From the NCBI GenBank assembly GCA_945878355.1, contig CAMCTC010000014.1, forward strand, positions 1-64,000: a stretch of 64,000 nucleotides of DNA. Reading direction: 5' to 3'. The number at the start of each line of letters is the position of its first letter. Positions within the stretch are counted from its first letter, which is position 1. The notes beneath the pieces were generated by a model that was not told where the DNA came from, did no database searches, and saw only the letters and a list, made by a program, of their open reading frames with translations. Positions 26,421-36,314 of the stretch are shown here, one piece after another. Both the position numbers and the translations under genes were made by a program. Source of the stretch: Bordetella parapertussis (GTDB taxonomy: Bacteria; Pseudomonadota; Gammaproteobacteria; Burkholderiales; Burkholderiaceae_C).

Positions 26421-26654
26421 TCAACCCGGTGACAGCGATTTGGCAATGCGGCGCAGCGCCGCGGCGTCGAGCAGCTTGGCGCCAGACTGGGTCTCGCAGA
26501 TCACCGCCAACCGTTCCACGATGCCGGCGGCAAACCGGTGTGCCGCAGCCAAGGTCTCCTCGTCACTGTCGTAGGTGTCGTAAGCCTCGACGGCCACACC
26601 GCTGTCATTGGCGATGGCCTTGATGTCTATCTTGGTGTTGGGTGCTGTGGCCAC
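26421..26654 (-). CDS. Small hypothetical protein, 77 residues
   Basis: A short frame starting at GTG (26652-26654) with AGGAG seven bases upstream, a good ribosome site. It encodes an acidic N-terminal half (Tyr-Asp-Thr-Tyr-Asp-Ser-Asp-Glu-Glu-Thr) and a helical second half. No family is recognised. It is convergent with the UbiH-like gene and divergent from the DUF3047 gene. Confidence 0.55.
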   Translation of the reverse strand: MATAPNTKIDIKAIANDSGVAVEAYDTYDSDEETLAAAHRFAAGIVERLAVICETQSGAKLLDAAALRRIAKSLSPG

Positions 26655-26838
26655 GGAGAGCTCCTGCTGATGGTTGACGGCGTCGACTCTACAGGCTTTG
26701 CCCCGGCACGGGCAGTGGCGTCAAACGAAACCGGCCTCGGCGATGTCAGAATGGAATCGCAAGTTCCGGCGCAACGCACCACGCCTTTCAAGGCCGCGCA
26801 GGGGCTGGTGCCTGGCCACGGACATCCTCTTGAAAACC

Positions 26839-27618
26839 ATGCCACCTGCCGCTTTCCCCAGCGGCGCCCTGCTGGACCGTCGCCGTTGCTGCTTGGCCGC
26901 GCTCGCCGGGCTCACCGGTCTGGACGGCTGCACCCCTCTGGTCAAGCGCCCGCGGGCCTTGCAGGCCGCAGAAATTGTGCAGTTCTCGACTGCGCGCCAG
27001 CACCATGGGCTGCCCGAGGGCTGGCACGAGCAGGTGATGCGCCGAGACCTCCCGGCCACCCGCTACCGGCTGGTCGACAAGGAAGGTCGCCGGGTCGTGC
27101 ACGCGGTGGCTGATCGATCAACTTCGGGTCTGCGCTGCGATGTCGACATCGATCCCCGCGTCACGCCCTGGCTGGAATGGGATTGGCGGGTCGACCAGCT
27201 CGCTGTTGAAGCGACCGTGGCCAGCGACGAGCTCGACGACTGCCCGGCACGCGTGGCCGTGGCCTTCGACGGCGACCTCTCGACCCTGACGCTGCGCGAG
27301 ATGTTGTTTCGAGAGCAGGTCGAGCTGTTCACCGGACATGACCTGCCTTTTGCAACCCTGATGTATGTCTGGGACGGCCAGGCAGCGCCCGAGAGCGTGT
27401 TCGAGTACCCGCGCAGCGGGCGAATCCGCTACCTGGTGGTCGAGAGCGGCGCGGCCCACACAGACCGATGGCAACGCTATCGGCGCAACGTGGTCGACGA
27501 CTACCGGCGGGTCTTCGGTGGCGAGCCGGGCCGTATCCTCAGCGTCGGCCTGCTCACCGACAGCGATGACCTCAAGTCCCGCAGCGAAGCCTGGTACGGC
27601 GACCTGAAGTTCAGCTGA
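26839..27618 (+). CDS. DUF3047 exported protein
   Basis: A 259-residue protein from ATG 26839; the frame is open further upstream, but this start places a signal-like segment at the front (Arg-Arg-Arg-Cys-Cys-Leu-Ala-Ala-Leu-Ala-Gly-Leu, then Asp-Gly-Cys). The cysteine could be lipid-modified, though Asp before Gly is an unusual lipobox. The mature part shows the DUF3047 pattern: Leu-Glu-Trp-Asp-Trp-Arg-Val-Asp, Asp-Asp-Cys-Pro-Ala-Arg-Val-Ala-Val-Ala-Phe-Asp-Gly, Leu-Met-Tyr-Val-Trp and Ser-Val-Gly-Leu-Leu-Thr-Asp-Ser-Asp-Asp. Function is not known. Confidence 0.78.
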   Translation: MPPAAFPSGALLDRRRCCLAALAGLTGLDGCTPLVKRPRALQAAEIVQFSTARQHHGLPEGWHEQVMRRDLPATRYRLVDKEGRRVVHAVADRSTSGLRCDVDIDPRVTPWLEWDWRVDQLAVEATVASDELDDCPARVAVAFDGDLSTLTLREMLFREQVELFTGHDLPFATLMYVWDGQAAPESVFEYPRSGRIRYLVVESGAAHTDRWQRYRRNVVDDYRRVFGGEPGRILSVGLLTDSDDLKSRSEAWYGDLKFS

Positions 27619-27664
27619 AGTCCCTGCGCCTCACCATCGTGAGCCGAGCCCCCAGCGGCAAGGA

Positions 27665-30600
27665 TCAGGGCTTGGCTGCTGCCGACGCAGCGTCAGCGGC
27701 CACCGCAGGCAAGGGCTCCAGCAGCTTGCGCTCAACCCGTTCGACCAGGGGCGCGTCCCAGCCGCCACTGATGCGGAACTCGCGCGCGCTGAGCTGGCGC
27801 AGCGGCTCGCGCAGCAACCACTGGCCGACAAACGCACCCAGCGCCACCGCCGGGTTGATCGCGGCATAGGCCAGCGAGGCGCTGGCGGTGTTGAGCTCGG
27901 GCAGCGCCAACACGTGCAGGCTCTGGGTTTCGCGGGCAATGTCGGCGCTGCCTTCGGCCAGCACCACGGCCTGCAGGCTGCGCAGGCGCAGGTTGTCGGT
28001 GTACGCGACGCCCTGGCTGACGCGCAGGTCGGCCGTGATGTGGTCGAAGGCCAGACCGTCCTGGAACACATCGCGGAAGTCCAGCAGCAAGCGGCGCGGC
28101 AAGGCTTGCAGGCTCAGCACGCCCAGCAGCCTGGCGGCGCCCACATCGACCTTGAGAAACTGGGCGTTGTCTATCGTCAGCGCCAGCTTGCCGCCCAGGC
28201 TGGGCAGGTCCGGCGCCAGCGGCGAGCCGTCCCAGCCCAGCAATCCCGTGATCTGTCCTTTGCCGCCTTTGAGCGCGAGACCCAGGCCCAATCGCTGCAG
28301 CAGCGCGCCGCCATCGTCGATGTCGAGCTTGAAGTCGAGCGCCATGCGCCGCGCTGAACCCGCAGCTGCGGCTTGCCATTGGCCACTGGCGGTCAAGCGT
28401 GCATCGGGGTTGCCCAACTGCAAGCGGTTCAAACGCCACTCGGCCGTGCCACCGGCCTCGCCTACCGGCAAACGGTTGACGGCCTCGACCGCCAGCTTGC
28501 CGAGCTTGTGGCCTCGCAGCTCGAAGTCATCGATCTCGATGTCGAGCGCAGGCACGCTGCTGGGCGCTTGTTCAAGCAGGCCGACCACCGAGTCGCTGAC
28601 CCGATCGGCATCCGCCGGTTGCAGCGACAGGCGCGAAAGGCGCGCCTTGATGCGTCCGGCAGCGCCAATGCTTCGGGGTTCACGGTATTCGACGCTGCCG
28701 GCAGTCTGGTCGGCCATGCCTTGAATCCGCCAGCCCTCTTCGCCTGGCTCGATCAATCGCTGCAGGTCCAGCGTCACACCGCTGAGCCTGCGCCCGCCAG
28801 CGTGCAGTTCGGCGGTCTTGAGCTGCACGCTGTGCGGCACCCACCCCCCCGCTTCGAAGTTCAGCGACGAATCGCCTGGCCAGGCCTGCGCGCGCCAAGC
28901 GTCGAGGTCGAGTCGCGGCAGCGTCAGCACGGCCCGGCCCCCCGCCACCAGTTCGGGTAGAACGCTGTCGTAAGCCAGCGCGCTGCGCAACACGCGGGTC
29001 GCGCCCTGGCTGCGCTCGAGCACCGCACTGGCCTGCAGCGGACCCAACTCAAGCCGCAGCCAGTCGCGCTGGGCGCCGCCACGCGGGCCGTCCTGCCAGG
29101 TGCTGCCCAAGCGCAGCGCGAGCTTGCCCTCGGCGGCCTTGCCCAGCGGTGCTGGCAGGTCAATCGCCAGGCCACCCAGCATGCTCGACAGCTGCCATTC
29201 TGTCCGCCCTTGTTGCAGCCCGAGCAGGGCTCGGTAAGCGGTCTGGCCTTGCAGTCGCTGAGCCCATTGCGTGGCCGCACCGAGCTCGGGCGTACGACGC
29301 AAACCCTCAGCGCTGGCAAGGCCCGCGATCGAGAAGCGCAGGCTGCCGTCGGCTTGGCTGCCGCCGTCGATCTGCGCCTCGCCGCCGACCAGCTGGGTGC
29401 GCAATCCCGTGACTTGCACGCTCTTTTGCGTGGCTTCGACCCGCCCGCGGGCATTGGGCAGCAGCGGCAGGTCGGGCCGCAGGCGCAGGTCGTTGCCCGG
29501 CAACTGCAGCACCGCATTGACCAGCGTGTCAGCGGGCCGGGCGAGCGGGATGTTCAAACCCAGCTTGAGCTCGGCGTTGCCGCTGACGCTGGCCAGGGCC
29601 AGTGTGTCGCCAGTCCAGGCACTGAGTGGCGTGGTGTTGAGGTAGCGCAGCAAATCGGGCAGCGGGCCGCGGACCTGGCCTTCGACCTCCAGCAAGGAGC
29701 TCGCCGACAGCTCGCGGATTCGCCCTTGCACCTCGGCCAGTTCCAGCCCCCACAGCTTGCCGCGAGCTTGCTGAAACTGCATCGAGTTGCGATCGAACAC
29801 CAGCTCGCCGCTGACGCCAGAGAACGCTGGCCAGGGCGTTTCCCAGGCCGCTTGCTGACCCACCGCGAGCGCCGACGGCACAGGCGCGAGCGTCAAGTCC
29901 TGCACTTGGCCGGCGATCTGGAACTCGCCATCGCGGCGGTTGACATAGGGAAAATCCCATAGATCGCCCTTGACGCGGTAGCTGACTTTGCGGAGCTCGC
30001 CGCCCTGCACTGCGCGCTGAACCCAGGAGCGGGTCTGCGCATCGATGCCCAACGGCAAGTAGCGCGCCACACGGTTGGCCCGGCCTTCAGCGAGCGTGCC
30101 ACTCAATTCAAGCAGGCCCGGCAGCCTGCCGCCTTTGCCAAAACCGCTGCCCGCGCCGCTGCGCCAGGTGGCGTTGAGCGCTCCGCGCGCGTCGTCGTTG
30201 TCGAAACGGGCATTGAGCAGCTTGAGTTCGATCTGCGGCGCAGCCTGGCTGAGCAGCGGCGCCACTGCGCCCTTGCCCGCCAGCTTGGTGTCGGCCTTGA
30301 CGGGCTCGATGCGCCAGACCAGCTGGCTGGAAAAGTGCGTCAAGCGCACGCTGGTCTGCTCGAACACCCCGGGCAACTCGATCGCGCCGTCACGCAGGCT
30401 GAGGTCGGCATGGCCGCCGGCCTCGCTGGCACTGATGTCCAGATCGGCGCCATGCCAACCCGGGCGGCCAATGCCGCCGGGCTCGGGCGACGGGGCAGCG
30501 GCAATGGCCAGGCCTTGCACCTGGGCCTGCACCTTGTAGCGCACAGGGGCGTCGAGCGGGCCGTCCCAGCGCGCCTGCAGCGCCTGCACCCTGCCTTCAG

Positions 30601-31855
30601 GGTTGAGTTGTTGCAGCAGGCTGCGCAGCGCAGTGCCTATCGGCAGGCGCTCGGCCAGGTCAGCCAGCGCGGCCAGATCCAGACGGTCGGCCTTGAATTC
30701 GCCGCCGGTCACCGGATGGTGGCCTGAGACCTGGTCAAGCTTCATGGCCTGGGTTTGGTGCCACTGCAACGCGAGCTGGCTCGGCGCCCAGACCTGGCCG
30801 TCGGCGGTGGCAAACGACAAGCGATCGACCGCCAGCTTCACGCCGCTGCTCGAGCGCTCCGCGACAAAACGCCCGCCGAGCTCGGAAAAAGCCAGCGGCG
30901 CCAGATCCCCCGTCAGCCGAGCCGACACCTGGCGCAGCGCAACATCCAGGGTCAGCGCTTGCGGCAGGCCCTGATCCCAGTCAACCCAAGCCCGCAGCGC
31001 GGCCTCGCCTTGTTGCAGATCCACTGGCAAATCGACATGGTGGCGCAGACCATTGACATCGACACTAGGCAAGTCGGCGTAGAGCATGCCCTTCCATTGC
31101 TGCCAGTCTCCGGCGCGCGCCAGCAAGGGGCCGCGGACCTGAGCCCGCAAACTCAGACGCTGGCCCCAGTCCGCCGGCGGCGTGGCATCCAGCCTGAGTT
31201 CGTGACGCCGCCCTTGGTTGCGCACCACCAGCAGCAAGTCGGACAACTGCAAGGGTGGTGCCTCACGCTGTTCGTCGACCCAGCGCAGCAAGCCGCCGCG
31301 GACGATCACCTCATGCTGCTCAAAGAACCAGTCGGCCGCGGCGCTGCCGTCCAACGCAGCATCGGTCGACGCCACATCCAGCCCCGCCACATGCCAATGA
31401 CCCTGGGCATCGCGGCGCACCTCAAGCCGGGCGTCCTCGATCAGCAATTGCTCGAAGCGCAGGCTCAAGCCCATCAAGGACGGCACCGAAAGCGCGGCAG
31501 AGACCTGCGGCAGCCGCAAAGCCTCGCGACCCCGCGCATCGCGCAGCACCACATCGCGCAGCACAAAAGACGGCACCCAGCCCGAGCTGTGCACCGCGAT
31601 CTGGCCGATTTGCACAGGATGCCCGAGCGCGCGACCCGCCTGCGCCTCGATCATCGGACGCCATTCGTCAAGACGGGGCAGAATCAACCAGTGCAGGGTC
31701 AGCCAGGCCAACACCAGGCCGGTCCATCCCGCCACCAGCAATCCCAGCGCTAGACGCAATGAAATGCGCCAGGATGAACGCCAAAACCGGCGCCGGTCAG
31801 ACCAGGCTGGCCCGGCGGTGCGGCGCACAGCAGCGACTATGGACGAAAGGGGCAT
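27665..31855 (-). CDS. yhdP: YhdP-family AsmA-like envelope protein
   Basis: A 1396-residue protein of the YhdP/AsmA superfamily. One N-terminal membrane helix (about residues 35-60: Leu-Ala-Leu-Gly-Leu-Leu-Val-Ala-Gly-Trp) anchors a huge periplasmic part made of repeated beta strands. This is the bridge-like fold thought to carry phospholipids toward the outer membrane. The C-terminal domain has Gly-Lys-Gly-Gln-Ile-Thr-Gly and an AsmA-like end. Start ATG 31855 is chosen over one 36 codons upstream, which would add a very basic leader overlapping glnE. Length matches YhdP (about 1270) and related proteins. It is divergent from glnE. Confidence 0.88.
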   Translation of the reverse strand: MPLSSIVAAVRRTAGPAWSDRRRFWRSSWRISLRLALGLLVAGWTGLVLAWLTLHWLILPRLDEWRPMIEAQAGRALGHPVQIGQIAVHSSGWVPSFVLRDVVLRDARGREALRLPQVSAALSVPSLMGLSLRFEQLLIEDARLEVRRDAQGHWHVAGLDVASTDAALDGSAAADWFFEQHEVIVRGGLLRWVDEQREAPPLQLSDLLLVVRNQGRRHELRLDATPPADWGQRLSLRAQVRGPLLARAGDWQQWKGMLYADLPSVDVNGLRHHVDLPVDLQQGEAALRAWVDWDQGLPQALTLDVALRQVSARLTGDLAPLAFSELGGRFVAERSSSGVKLAVDRLSFATADGQVWAPSQLALQWHQTQAMKLDQVSGHHPVTGGEFKADRLDLAALADLAERLPIGTALRSLLQQLNPEGRVQALQARWDGPLDAPVRYKVQAQVQGLAIAAAPSPEPGGIGRPGWHGADLDISASEAGGHADLSLRDGAIELPGVFEQTSVRLTHFSSQLVWRIEPVKADTKLAGKGAVAPLLSQAAPQIELKLLNARFDNDDARGALNATWRSGAGSGFGKGGRLPGLLELSGTLAEGRANRVARYLPLGIDAQTRSWVQRAVQGGELRKVSYRVKGDLWDFPYVNRRDGEFQIAGQVQDLTLAPVPSALAVGQQAAWETPWPAFSGVSGELVFDRNSMQFQQARGKLWGLELAEVQGRIRELSASSLLEVEGQVRGPLPDLLRYLNTTPLSAWTGDTLALASVSGNAELKLGLNIPLARPADTLVNAVLQLPGNDLRLRPDLPLLPNARGRVEATQKSVQVTGLRTQLVGGEAQIDGGSQADGSLRFSIAGLASAEGLRRTPELGAATQWAQRLQGQTAYRALLGLQQGRTEWQLSSMLGGLAIDLPAPLGKAAEGKLALRLGSTWQDGPRGGAQRDWLRLELGPLQASAVLERSQGATRVLRSALAYDSVLPELVAGGRAVLTLPRLDLDAWRAQAWPGDSSLNFEAGGWVPHSVQLKTAELHAGGRRLSGVTLDLQRLIEPGEEGWRIQGMADQTAGSVEYREPRSIGAAGRIKARLSRLSLQPADADRVSDSVVGLLEQAPSSVPALDIEIDDFELRGHKLGKLAVEAVNRLPVGEAGGTAEWRLNRLQLGNPDARLTASGQWQAAAAGSARRMALDFKLDIDDGGALLQRLGLGLALKGGKGQITGLLGWDGSPLAPDLPSLGGKLALTIDNAQFLKVDVGAARLLGVLSLQALPRRLLLDFRDVFQDGLAFDHITADLRVSQGVAYTDNLRLRSLQAVVLAEGSADIARETQSLHVLALPELNTASASLAYAAINPAVALGAFVGQWLLREPLRQLSAREFRISGGWDAPLVERVERKLLEPLPAVAADAASAAAKP

Positions 31856-31955
31856 GGATGGTGCGCAGGGACCGACAGGCGAGACATGAGACCGGCGGGC
31901 ATGGAGTCGCCGACAAGCATGGTAGCGGCGCTTCAATCTAGCACGACGCCAACGC

Positions 31956-34721
31956 ATGACCATGCCCTCAGACCTGCCGAAGCCAGACCCTTCCGGCGCC
32001 AGCGCCGACCACAGCCGCTTCGTCCAGCGTGTGCGCCGGCGCTATGCCGCCGAGCTGCCGCTGCTGCCGCCCGGCCTGCCCGCTGCGTCCACGCTGAATG
32101 ACCTGGCCCAGCAACTTCAGGCGCAGGGCCGGCCGCTGGCCTCGGCCCTGCGGGTGCTGCGCCAACTCGTGCTCGAGCGTCTGGCCGTGCTCGATGTGGA
32201 GCAGTCCGCGACACTGGAGCAGGTCACCGGAACGATGACGCTGCTGGCCGAGGTCACGCTGGAAATCGCGCTGGCCGCGGCCCGTGCCGATGAGGACACA
32301 CGCAGCGGACCGCCTTTGGATGAGAAAGGCCAGCTGATCGATTTCTGGATCATCGGCATGGGCAAGCTCGGCGCACGCGAGTTGAACGTGTCGTCCGACA
32401 TCGACCTGATCTATGTCTATGAAGACGATGGCCAGACCACCGGGGTAGCTCAGGGCACCGCGAGGTCCAGCGTCAGCGCCCACGAATACTTCAGCGGCGT
32501 CGCCAAGCGCTTGTACGCGCTGATCGGGGACGCGACTGACGACGGCTTCGTCTTCCGCGTCGACCTGGCACTGCGTCCGAATGGCAACTCGGGTCCGCCG
32601 GTGGTCAGCCTAGCGATGCTGGAGGAGTATTTCCAGGTCCAGGGCCGCGAATGGGAGCGGTTCGCCTGGCTCAAGAGCCGGGTGGTCGCGCCGCACGCCT
32701 CCGTGGCATCGGGCCGGGCGCTGCCGCTGCGCGCGTTGGTCACGGCGTTTGTCTACCGGCGCTACCTGGACTATGGCATCTTCGAGGGCCTGCGCCAGTT
32801 GCACCGCAAGATTCGTGAAGAGGCCCAACGCCGTGCCGCAGGTCGACCCGAGCGCGCCAATGACGTGAAGCTCTCGCGCGGCGGTATCCGCGAGATCGAG
32901 TTCATCGTCCAGCTGCTGCTGGTGGTGCGCGGCGGACAGTTCCCCGAGATCCGCACCCGATCCACGCTGACCAGCTTGCAGCGCTTGGCAGCACACGGGC
33001 TGATGAAGCCCGAGACCGCCGCCAAGCTGGCCGAGGCCTATGACTTCCTGCGTCGAGTCGAGCACCGGATCCAGTATCTCGACGACCAACAAACCCATTT
33101 GCTGCCGACTGCCGATGCCGACCTGGCCTGGATCGCGAGCTCGCTAGGACTGAGTGGGCAGGCTTCGGCCAGCGAGCTGCTAGACCGGCTGTGCGAGATC
33201 CGCGAGCTGGTGGCCACCGAGTTCGATGCCTTGTTGCATGAAGGCCAAGCGCCTGCGACCCAAGCGCGCAATGGCTGCAAGCAATGCGGCGTGACGCCAT
33301 TGGCCATCGACAGCGACGCACTGCTCGACAAGCTGCCGGTCGCGCTGGCCGAGCGGGTGAGAGTCTGGCGCGCCCACCCAAGGGTGCAGAACCTGCGCGA
33401 CGAGGCCAAGCTGCGCCTGGGCAAGCTGGTCGAGCGGGCGGCAGCCTGCCTGGCCGACAACGGCTGCACCGAGGCCGCCGCGCTGCGCTTCATCGACTGG
33501 CTCGAACCCCTGCTGCGTCGCGACAGCTACATCGCGCTGCTGGTCGAACGGCCAGAGGTGATGCGCAGGCTGCTGCGCCTGCTGGGCCTTGCGCGCTGGC
33601 CGATGCAGTACCTGATGCGCCACCCAGGCGTGATCGACGAGCTGGCCGACCCCAGGCTGCTGCATGAGCGCTTCGACGCCGCAGAGTACACCCGCAACCT
33701 CGACGAGCGCCATCTCGCCTGGCGACGCGCTGGCGAGGATCACGAGGACGCGCTGCTAGACACGCTGCGCCATGCCCACCATGCCGAGGTCTTTCGCACT
33801 CTGGTGCGAGACGTCGAGGGCCTGCTAACAGTCGAACAAGTGGCTGACGACTTGTCGGCGTTGGCCGACGCGACGTTGGACTGCACGCTGCGCTGGGCTT
33901 GGCCGCGACTGCGACAGCACCACCGTGAGAAGCCACAATTCGCCGTCGTCGCGTACGGCAAACTCGGTGGCAAGGAACTGGGCTACGGCAGCGATCTCGA
34001 CGTGGTCTTCCTCTACGACGATGCCGACGAGCCCGACCCTGACCGGGCGCAGGAGGTCTATGGCCACTTCGTCCGCAAGCTCATCACCTGGCTGACGCTG
34101 CGAACCGCCGCAGGCGAGCTGTTCGACATCGATACCGCGTTGCGACCGAACGGCAATTCAGGCTTGCTGGTCACGTCGATCAGCGCGTTCGAACGCTACC
34201 AGGTCGGACGCGGCAGCAACACCGCCTGGACCTGGGAACACCAGGCCCTGACGCGGGCCCGGTTTTGCGCTGGCTCGACCGACCTGGGCCGGCGCTTCGA
34301 CGCAGTAAGGCGTCAGGTGCTGGCGGCGCCGCGCGACGCAGCGGCCTTAAAACGCGAAGTCCTCGAGATGCGCGACAAGGTGCGCGCAGCGCGACCGATC
34401 AAGCCCGACCTATACGACGTCAAACACAGCCCGGGCGGCATGATGGATGCTGAGTTCGCGGTGCAGGCACTGGTTCTGGCCGAGGCTTCAACGCACCCGA
34501 CCTTGCTCGACAACGCTGGAAATATCGCGCTGTTACAGCGTACCGAGGCGCAAGGACTGCTGCCGGCTGGCATCGGCGAGGCCGCTGCCACGGCCTACCG
34601 TGAGCTGCGTCGGGCCCAGCATGGCGCAAGGCTAGACGAGCGGCCGACACAGTTCGACCCCGAGTCTCTGGCGAGCGAACGCGCAGCGGTGCTGGCCTTG
34701 TGGCGAGCGGTCTTCAGCTGA
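31956..34721 (+). CDS. glnE: Glutamine synthetase adenylyltransferase/adenylyl-removing enzyme GlnE
   Basis: A 921-residue bifunctional enzyme that switches glutamine synthetase off by adenylylation and on by removal. Two nucleotidyltransferase domains are seen. The N-terminal one has Gly-Met-Gly-Lys-Leu-Gly-Ala-Arg-Glu-Leu then Ser-Asp-Ile-Asp-Leu. The C-terminal one has Tyr-Gly-Lys-Leu-Gly-Gly-Lys-Glu-Leu-Gly-Tyr-Gly-Ser-Asp-Leu-Asp. Each is followed by a helical domain that in E. coli binds PII. Two ATGs, at 31956 and 31962, could start it. Its end overlaps the rhombosortase start by 22 bases. Confidence 0.97.
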   Translation: MTMPSDLPKPDPSGASADHSRFVQRVRRRYAAELPLLPPGLPAASTLNDLAQQLQAQGRPLASALRVLRQLVLERLAVLDVEQSATLEQVTGTMTLLAEVTLEIALAAARADEDTRSGPPLDEKGQLIDFWIIGMGKLGARELNVSSDIDLIYVYEDDGQTTGVAQGTARSSVSAHEYFSGVAKRLYALIGDATDDGFVFRVDLALRPNGNSGPPVVSLAMLEEYFQVQGREWERFAWLKSRVVAPHASVASGRALPLRALVTAFVYRRYLDYGIFEGLRQLHRKIREEAQRRAAGRPERANDVKLSRGGIREIEFIVQLLLVVRGGQFPEIRTRSTLTSLQRLAAHGLMKPETAAKLAEAYDFLRRVEHRIQYLDDQQTHLLPTADADLAWIASSLGLSGQASASELLDRLCEIRELVATEFDALLHEGQAPATQARNGCKQCGVTPLAIDSDALLDKLPVALAERVRVWRAHPRVQNLRDEAKLRLGKLVERAAACLADNGCTEAAALRFIDWLEPLLRRDSYIALLVERPEVMRRLLRLLGLARWPMQYLMRHPGVIDELADPRLLHERFDAAEYTRNLDERHLAWRRAGEDHEDALLDTLRHAHHAEVFRTLVRDVEGLLTVEQVADDLSALADATLDCTLRWAWPRLRQHHREKPQFAVVAYGKLGGKELGYGSDLDVVFLYDDADEPDPDRAQEVYGHFVRKLITWLTLRTAAGELFDIDTALRPNGNSGLLVTSISAFERYQVGRGSNTAWTWEHQALTRARFCAGSTDLGRRFDAVRRQVLAAPRDAAALKREVLEMRDKVRAARPIKPDLYDVKHSPGGMMDAEFAVQALVLAEASTHPTLLDNAGNIALLQRTEAQGLLPAGIGEAAATAYRELRRAQHGARLDERPTQFDPESLASERAAVLALWRAVFS

Positions 34722-35323
34722 AGGCTGCGCTGCTCACACGGCCCAGTTGGGCCTGGTGGGGCTTGAGCGCGCTGGCAGCAGGCGGCGCGCTGGCAGCGAT
34801 GGCGATAGACCCGGCGGGCTTGCGTTGGCAGCCCGAACTCGCTTGGACGCAGCCCTGGCGGTGCATGACCGCCGCCTGGGTTCACTGGAGCGGCCTGCAC
34901 CTGGTGGCCAACTTGGTGGGGACGGCCCTGGTCGCCGCCCTCGGTACGGTGGCTGGCTGCGGCCGACGCGCCGCGCTGGCCTGGGCGCTGGCCTGGCCGA
35001 TCAGCCACATGGCGCTGCTGCTGCAGCCCGCGCTCGGCAGCTACGGGGGCCTGTCCGGCCTGCTGCATGCCGGCGTCGCGGTGGCCGGCTGGCAGCTGCT
35101 GCGCGGCGAGCGCGGCCAGCGCCAAGCCATAGGCGCGGCGATGCTGACCGGGCTGGCGCTCAAACTGCTGCTCGAAGCACCTTGGGAAGGCCCGCTGCGA
35201 ACCGTCGCTGGCTGGGACATCGCGATCGCCCCGATGGCCCACGCCAGCGGCAGCGCCGCCGGCTTGCTGTGCGCGCTGGCCTGCGGCGTCGGCAAGCCGG
35301 CGCGCAACGCTGCCGGTGGTTAG
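34700..35323 (+). CDS. rrtA: Rhombosortase (rhomboid-family GlyGly-CTERM protease)
   Basis: A 207-residue, six-helix intramembrane serine protease of the rhomboid superfamily, starting at GTG 34700 within the end of glnE. It has the Trp-Arg-x-Met-Thr-Ala-Ala-Trp-Val-His-Trp loop, His-Leu-x-x-Asn in helix two, the active-site Ser119 in Tyr-Gly-Gly-Leu-Ser-Gly-Leu-Leu-His and the partner His181 in His-Ala-Ser-Gly-Ser-Ala-Ala-Gly. The Gly-Leu-Ser-Gly-x-Leu-His form and the short length fit rhombosortases, which cleave GlyGly-CTERM tails at the inner membrane. The S8 protease encoded at 16958-20347 carries such a tail. Confidence 0.87.
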   Translation: MASGLQLKAALLTRPSWAWWGLSALAAGGALAAMAIDPAGLRWQPELAWTQPWRCMTAAWVHWSGLHLVANLVGTALVAALGTVAGCGRRAALAWALAWPISHMALLLQPALGSYGGLSGLLHAGVAVAGWQLLRGERGQRQAIGAAMLTGLALKLLLEAPWEGPLRTVAGWDIAIAPMAHASGSAAGLLCALACGVGKPARNAAGG

Positions 35324-35333
35324 CATCACCACC

Positions 35334-36233
35334 ATGCCTGAACGAAGAACAAGCCTCGACGGTGTGGCCGTCGCCTCCTTGCTGCTGTGCTGCGCGCTCT
35401 GGGGTCTGAACCATGTCGCGACCAAACTCACGTTGCACGACGTGCCTCCGCTGGTCCAGGCCGGCCTGCGATCGCTCGGTGCAGCGCTGCTGGTCGCGCT
35501 GTGGGCCCGCTGGCGTGGGCTGTCACTGTCGCCGCGCAACGGCACGCTGGGCGCCGGCTTGCTGGCCGGGGCGCTGTTCGGACTCGAGTTTGCTTGCATC
35601 TTCATCGGCCTGCAGTTCACCACCGCGTCGCGCATGGTCGTGTTTGTCTACGCAGCCCCCTTCGTCGTCGCGCTGGGGATGCCGCTGGTGGCCAAGACCG
35701 AGCGGCCCAGCGCGGTGCAGTTGCTGGGCCTGGCAGCGGCGCTGTGCGGCGTGACCTGGGCCTTTGCCGAAGGGCTCACCGGCGGAGGCGATCAGCAGTG
35801 GCTGGGCGATGCGCTGGGCATCGCGGCAGCGCTGCTGTGGGGCGGCACCACGCTGGTCATCCGCGGCAGCCGCTTGGCAGGCGCATCACCCGAACAGACC
35901 TTGTTCTACCAGCTCGGCGTGTCGGGCCTGCTGCTGGTCGCGGCCTCGCTGACCTCGGGCGAGGTCTGGCCAGCGCCGGGCTCGCTGGGCGCACAGCCGC
36001 TGCTGCTGATGGCTTTCCAGACCGTGATCGTCACTTTCGTCAGCTACTTGCTGTGGTTCTGGCTGGTGCGTCACTACCCCGCAACCCAGGTCTCGTCGTT
36101 CACGATGCTGACCCCGCTGTTCGGCCTGCTGGCCGGCGTGCTGCTGCTCGGCGAGCCGTTGACGCTGCGGCTGGCGGTGGCCTGCGGCGCGGTGGTGGCG
36201 GGCATCGCGCTGGTCAACCGACCACAGCGCTAA
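35334..36233 (+). CDS. EamA/DMT-family transporter
   Basis: A 299-residue inner-membrane protein from ATG 35334. It has about ten hydrophobic helices in two EamA repeats (Leu-Leu-Cys-Cys-Ala-Leu-Trp-Gly-Leu-Asn-His near the start, Leu-Leu-Trp-Gly-Gly-Thr-Thr near the middle). It ends with the usual glycine-rich helix and Leu-Val-Asn-Arg-Pro. The family exports amino acids or other metabolites; the substrate cannot be read. It lies ten bases after the rhombosortase. Confidence 0.88.
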   Translation: MPERRTSLDGVAVASLLLCCALWGLNHVATKLTLHDVPPLVQAGLRSLGAALLVALWARWRGLSLSPRNGTLGAGLLAGALFGLEFACIFIGLQFTTASRMVVFVYAAPFVVALGMPLVAKTERPSAVQLLGLAAALCGVTWAFAEGLTGGGDQQWLGDALGIAAALLWGGTTLVIRGSRLAGASPEQTLFYQLGVSGLLLVAASLTSGEVWPAPGSLGAQPLLLMAFQTVIVTFVSYLLWFWLVRHYPATQVSSFTMLTPLFGLLAGVLLLGEPLTLRLAVACGAVVAGIALVNRPQR

Positions 36234-36314
36234 GGCGCTGTCACTTGGGCGTCCGGCCCTCGGTTGCTCACTGGCCTAGACTCATCCCGGTCAACCCACT
36301 TGAGGAGTCCTCCC

